DNA of 64,000 nucleotides from Pseudaquidulcibacter sp964443435 (lineage in GTDB: Bacteria > Pseudomonadota > Alphaproteobacteria > Caulobacterales > Aquidulcibacteraceae). Every line of letters begins with the position of its first letter. The first letter of the stretch is position 1. Location of the stretch: the NCBI GenBank assembly GCA_964443435.1, contig CAYUCW010000001.1:101347-165346 (forward strand). The letters are read 5' to 3'. Both the position numbers and the translations under genes were made by a program. Shown here piece by piece: positions 63,229-64,000 of this stretch. A model generated the notes under the pieces. It was given only the letters and a program-made list of their open reading frames with translations. It did no database searches and was not told the DNA's origin.

Positions 63229-63750
63229 TTATTTCTTAGGTTTTAAATCGAATAAGAATATAGCCGATATTATAGCATAGATTATAGATAAAATAAAATT
63301 CCAACCTGCCATAGATATGCCAAATAATGCCCATGGTATTTTGTCGCATGAAGGCATTTCCATAGGCTTGGATAATGAATCTAATAAATTTGTAGAAGTA
63401 TCAATTGGACCGCCTGTACAAGAGGGAAGGCCAAGCCACCATTTTTGCTCTACACCAATATGGAAACCTGAAACAATGGCGGAATAAGCAAACCCTAAAG
63501 CTATTATTATATAAATAATGGCTTGTAATTTTATATTTTTAAAGAATTTCAAAATTATGAAGCTTATTACGCCAAAGCCAAGAATCGCCCAATAAATCTC
63601 TCGCTCGATAAGGCAAAGTGCGCAAGGCGCTAATTTGCCAAATTTTTCAAAACCATGCGCAATCAAAAGCATAATCCCAGCGATTATAGCAGAAATCAAA
63701 GGCCATTCTTTTTGTGCATTCAAACGAAGATTATTTAATTTTAGATCCAT
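63229..63750 (-). CDS. dsbB: Disulfide bond formation protein DsbB family
   Basis: Four-helix inner-membrane quinone reductase that reoxidises DsbA. The first redox pair is in APCALCLIER and the second pair in LPSCTGG and MPSCDKIPW, followed by the ending ISMAGWN. I use the ATG at 63750 (173 aa); the frame also extends to a TTG at 63768 without a ribosome site. Next to coq7, as often in alphaproteobacteria. Confidence 0.9.
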   Translation of the reverse strand: MDLKLNNLRLNAQKEWPLISAIIAGIMLLIAHGFEKFGKLAPCALCLIEREIYWAILGFGVISFIILKFFKNIKLQAIIYIIIALGFAYSAIVSGFHIGVEQKWWLGLPSCTGGPIDTSTNLLDSLSKPMEMPSCDKIPWALFGISMAGWNFILSIIYAIISAIFLFDLKPKK

Positions 63751-63914
63751 GCTTTTTATATAACTCAAATTTCAAGAAATATTACTATAATATCTTTAAT
63801 GTTAAATTGTAAAAAAAATGACATTAATATGTACATTATGATTGCGAAACTTATTTTGCTTGGCTATCAACCATTCACGTTTAACCTAATGTTTTTCTAA
63901 TCAAGTTTTCTTGT

Positions 63915-63999
63915 GCCTCTGTGGTGGAATTGGTAGACGCGCTCGACTCAAAATCGAGTACCGAGAGGTGTGCCGGTTCGACTCCGGCCAGAGGCACCA
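63915..63999 (+). tRNA. tRNA-Leu(CAA)
   Basis: Acceptor stem GCCTCTG/CAGAGGC, anticodon stem CTCGA/TCGAG with loop CTCAAAA giving anticodon CAA (63949-63951), a long variable arm as in class II tRNAs, T-arm GCCGG/CCGGC with TTCGACT loop, discriminator A and an encoded CCA end. Reads UUG codons, which are common in this AT-rich DNA. Confidence 0.97.
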
Positions 64000-64000
64000 T

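Noticed and set aside
63770..63999. tRNA-Leu as an integration site for a mobile element
   Set aside because: No integrase, direct repeat or foreign-looking DNA is seen; the window ends with the tRNA, so the downstream side cannot be judged.

Overview
The window is a gene-dense, AT-rich stretch of an alphaproteobacterial chromosome. The lineage call rests on alphaproteobacterial gene neighbourhoods seen here: erpA/dgt/SPOR/nagZ/scpA/scpB/tatABC; rnr-topA-dprA-plsY-pyrC'-pyrB; a trmFO gene; mreBCD-mrdA-rodA after uvrB; coq7 beside dsbB. I cannot name the genus. Codon usage and base composition look even throughout. I see no prophage, insertion sequence, CRISPR array or rRNA. No gene-free stretch exceeds about 300 bases; the longest lie between the glgX-malQ fusion and bglX (212 bp) and beside the ROK kinase (about 205 bp).

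Layout: 1-4060 holds the 3' part of a HerA-type ATPase gene, an unrecognised 163-aa gene and an MprF-type membrane domain that lacks the lipid-synthase half. 4061-10049 (minus strand) holds a dihydroorotase interrupted by an assembly gap, a CobS-like membrane protein with a degraded active site, a zinc/manganese-type ABC permease and ATPase, and a lytic transglycosylase cut by a second gap. 10151-21707 holds dapA-smpB-orf74, trmFO, a membrane protein, xthA, erpA, dgt, SPOR protein, nagZ, scpAB and tatABC. 21708-31237 (minus) is the rnr-topA-dprA-plsY-pyrC'-pyrB-ruvX block. 31320-42618 holds thrB, a DUF4349-type lipoprotein, a Nudix hydrolase, an unknown periplasmic Cys-rich protein, uvrB and the cell-shape operon mreBCD-mrdA-rodA. 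42623-43593 is a divergent ohrR/ohr peroxide pair with a clear palindromic operator. 43595-55034 (minus) is a complete glycogen operon, glgX-malQ fusion, glgP, glgB, glgC, glgA. 55247-62548 is a beta-glucoside locus: two GH3 enzymes (one secreted, one lipoprotein), a ROK repressor and a ROK sugar kinase. The window ends with coq7, dsbB and tRNA-Leu(CAA).

Functionally, the right third reads as a carbon module: periplasmic or surface GH3 enzymes release glucose from beta-glucans, a ROK kinase phosphorylates it, and the neighbouring glg operon stores and remobilises it. The rest is mainly core cell-envelope, DNA and nucleotide metabolism. Genes are packed very tightly: many start/stop overlaps (TAATG, ATGA, and TTGA twice) and three convergent pairs that share the exact hexamer TAATTA as back-to-back stops.

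No plainly new multi-gene system is visible. The best leads are the synthase-less MprF, the CobS-like protein without its acidic motif, the GlgX-MalQ fusion, two dihydroorotase homologues that both depart from the HxH metal motif, a long hairpin next to the DUF4349 gene, and three small unknown genes. Two runs of 100 N mark contig joins. The first is flanked by an exact 55-bp duplication and almost certainly hides no missing sequence; the second is a true gap.
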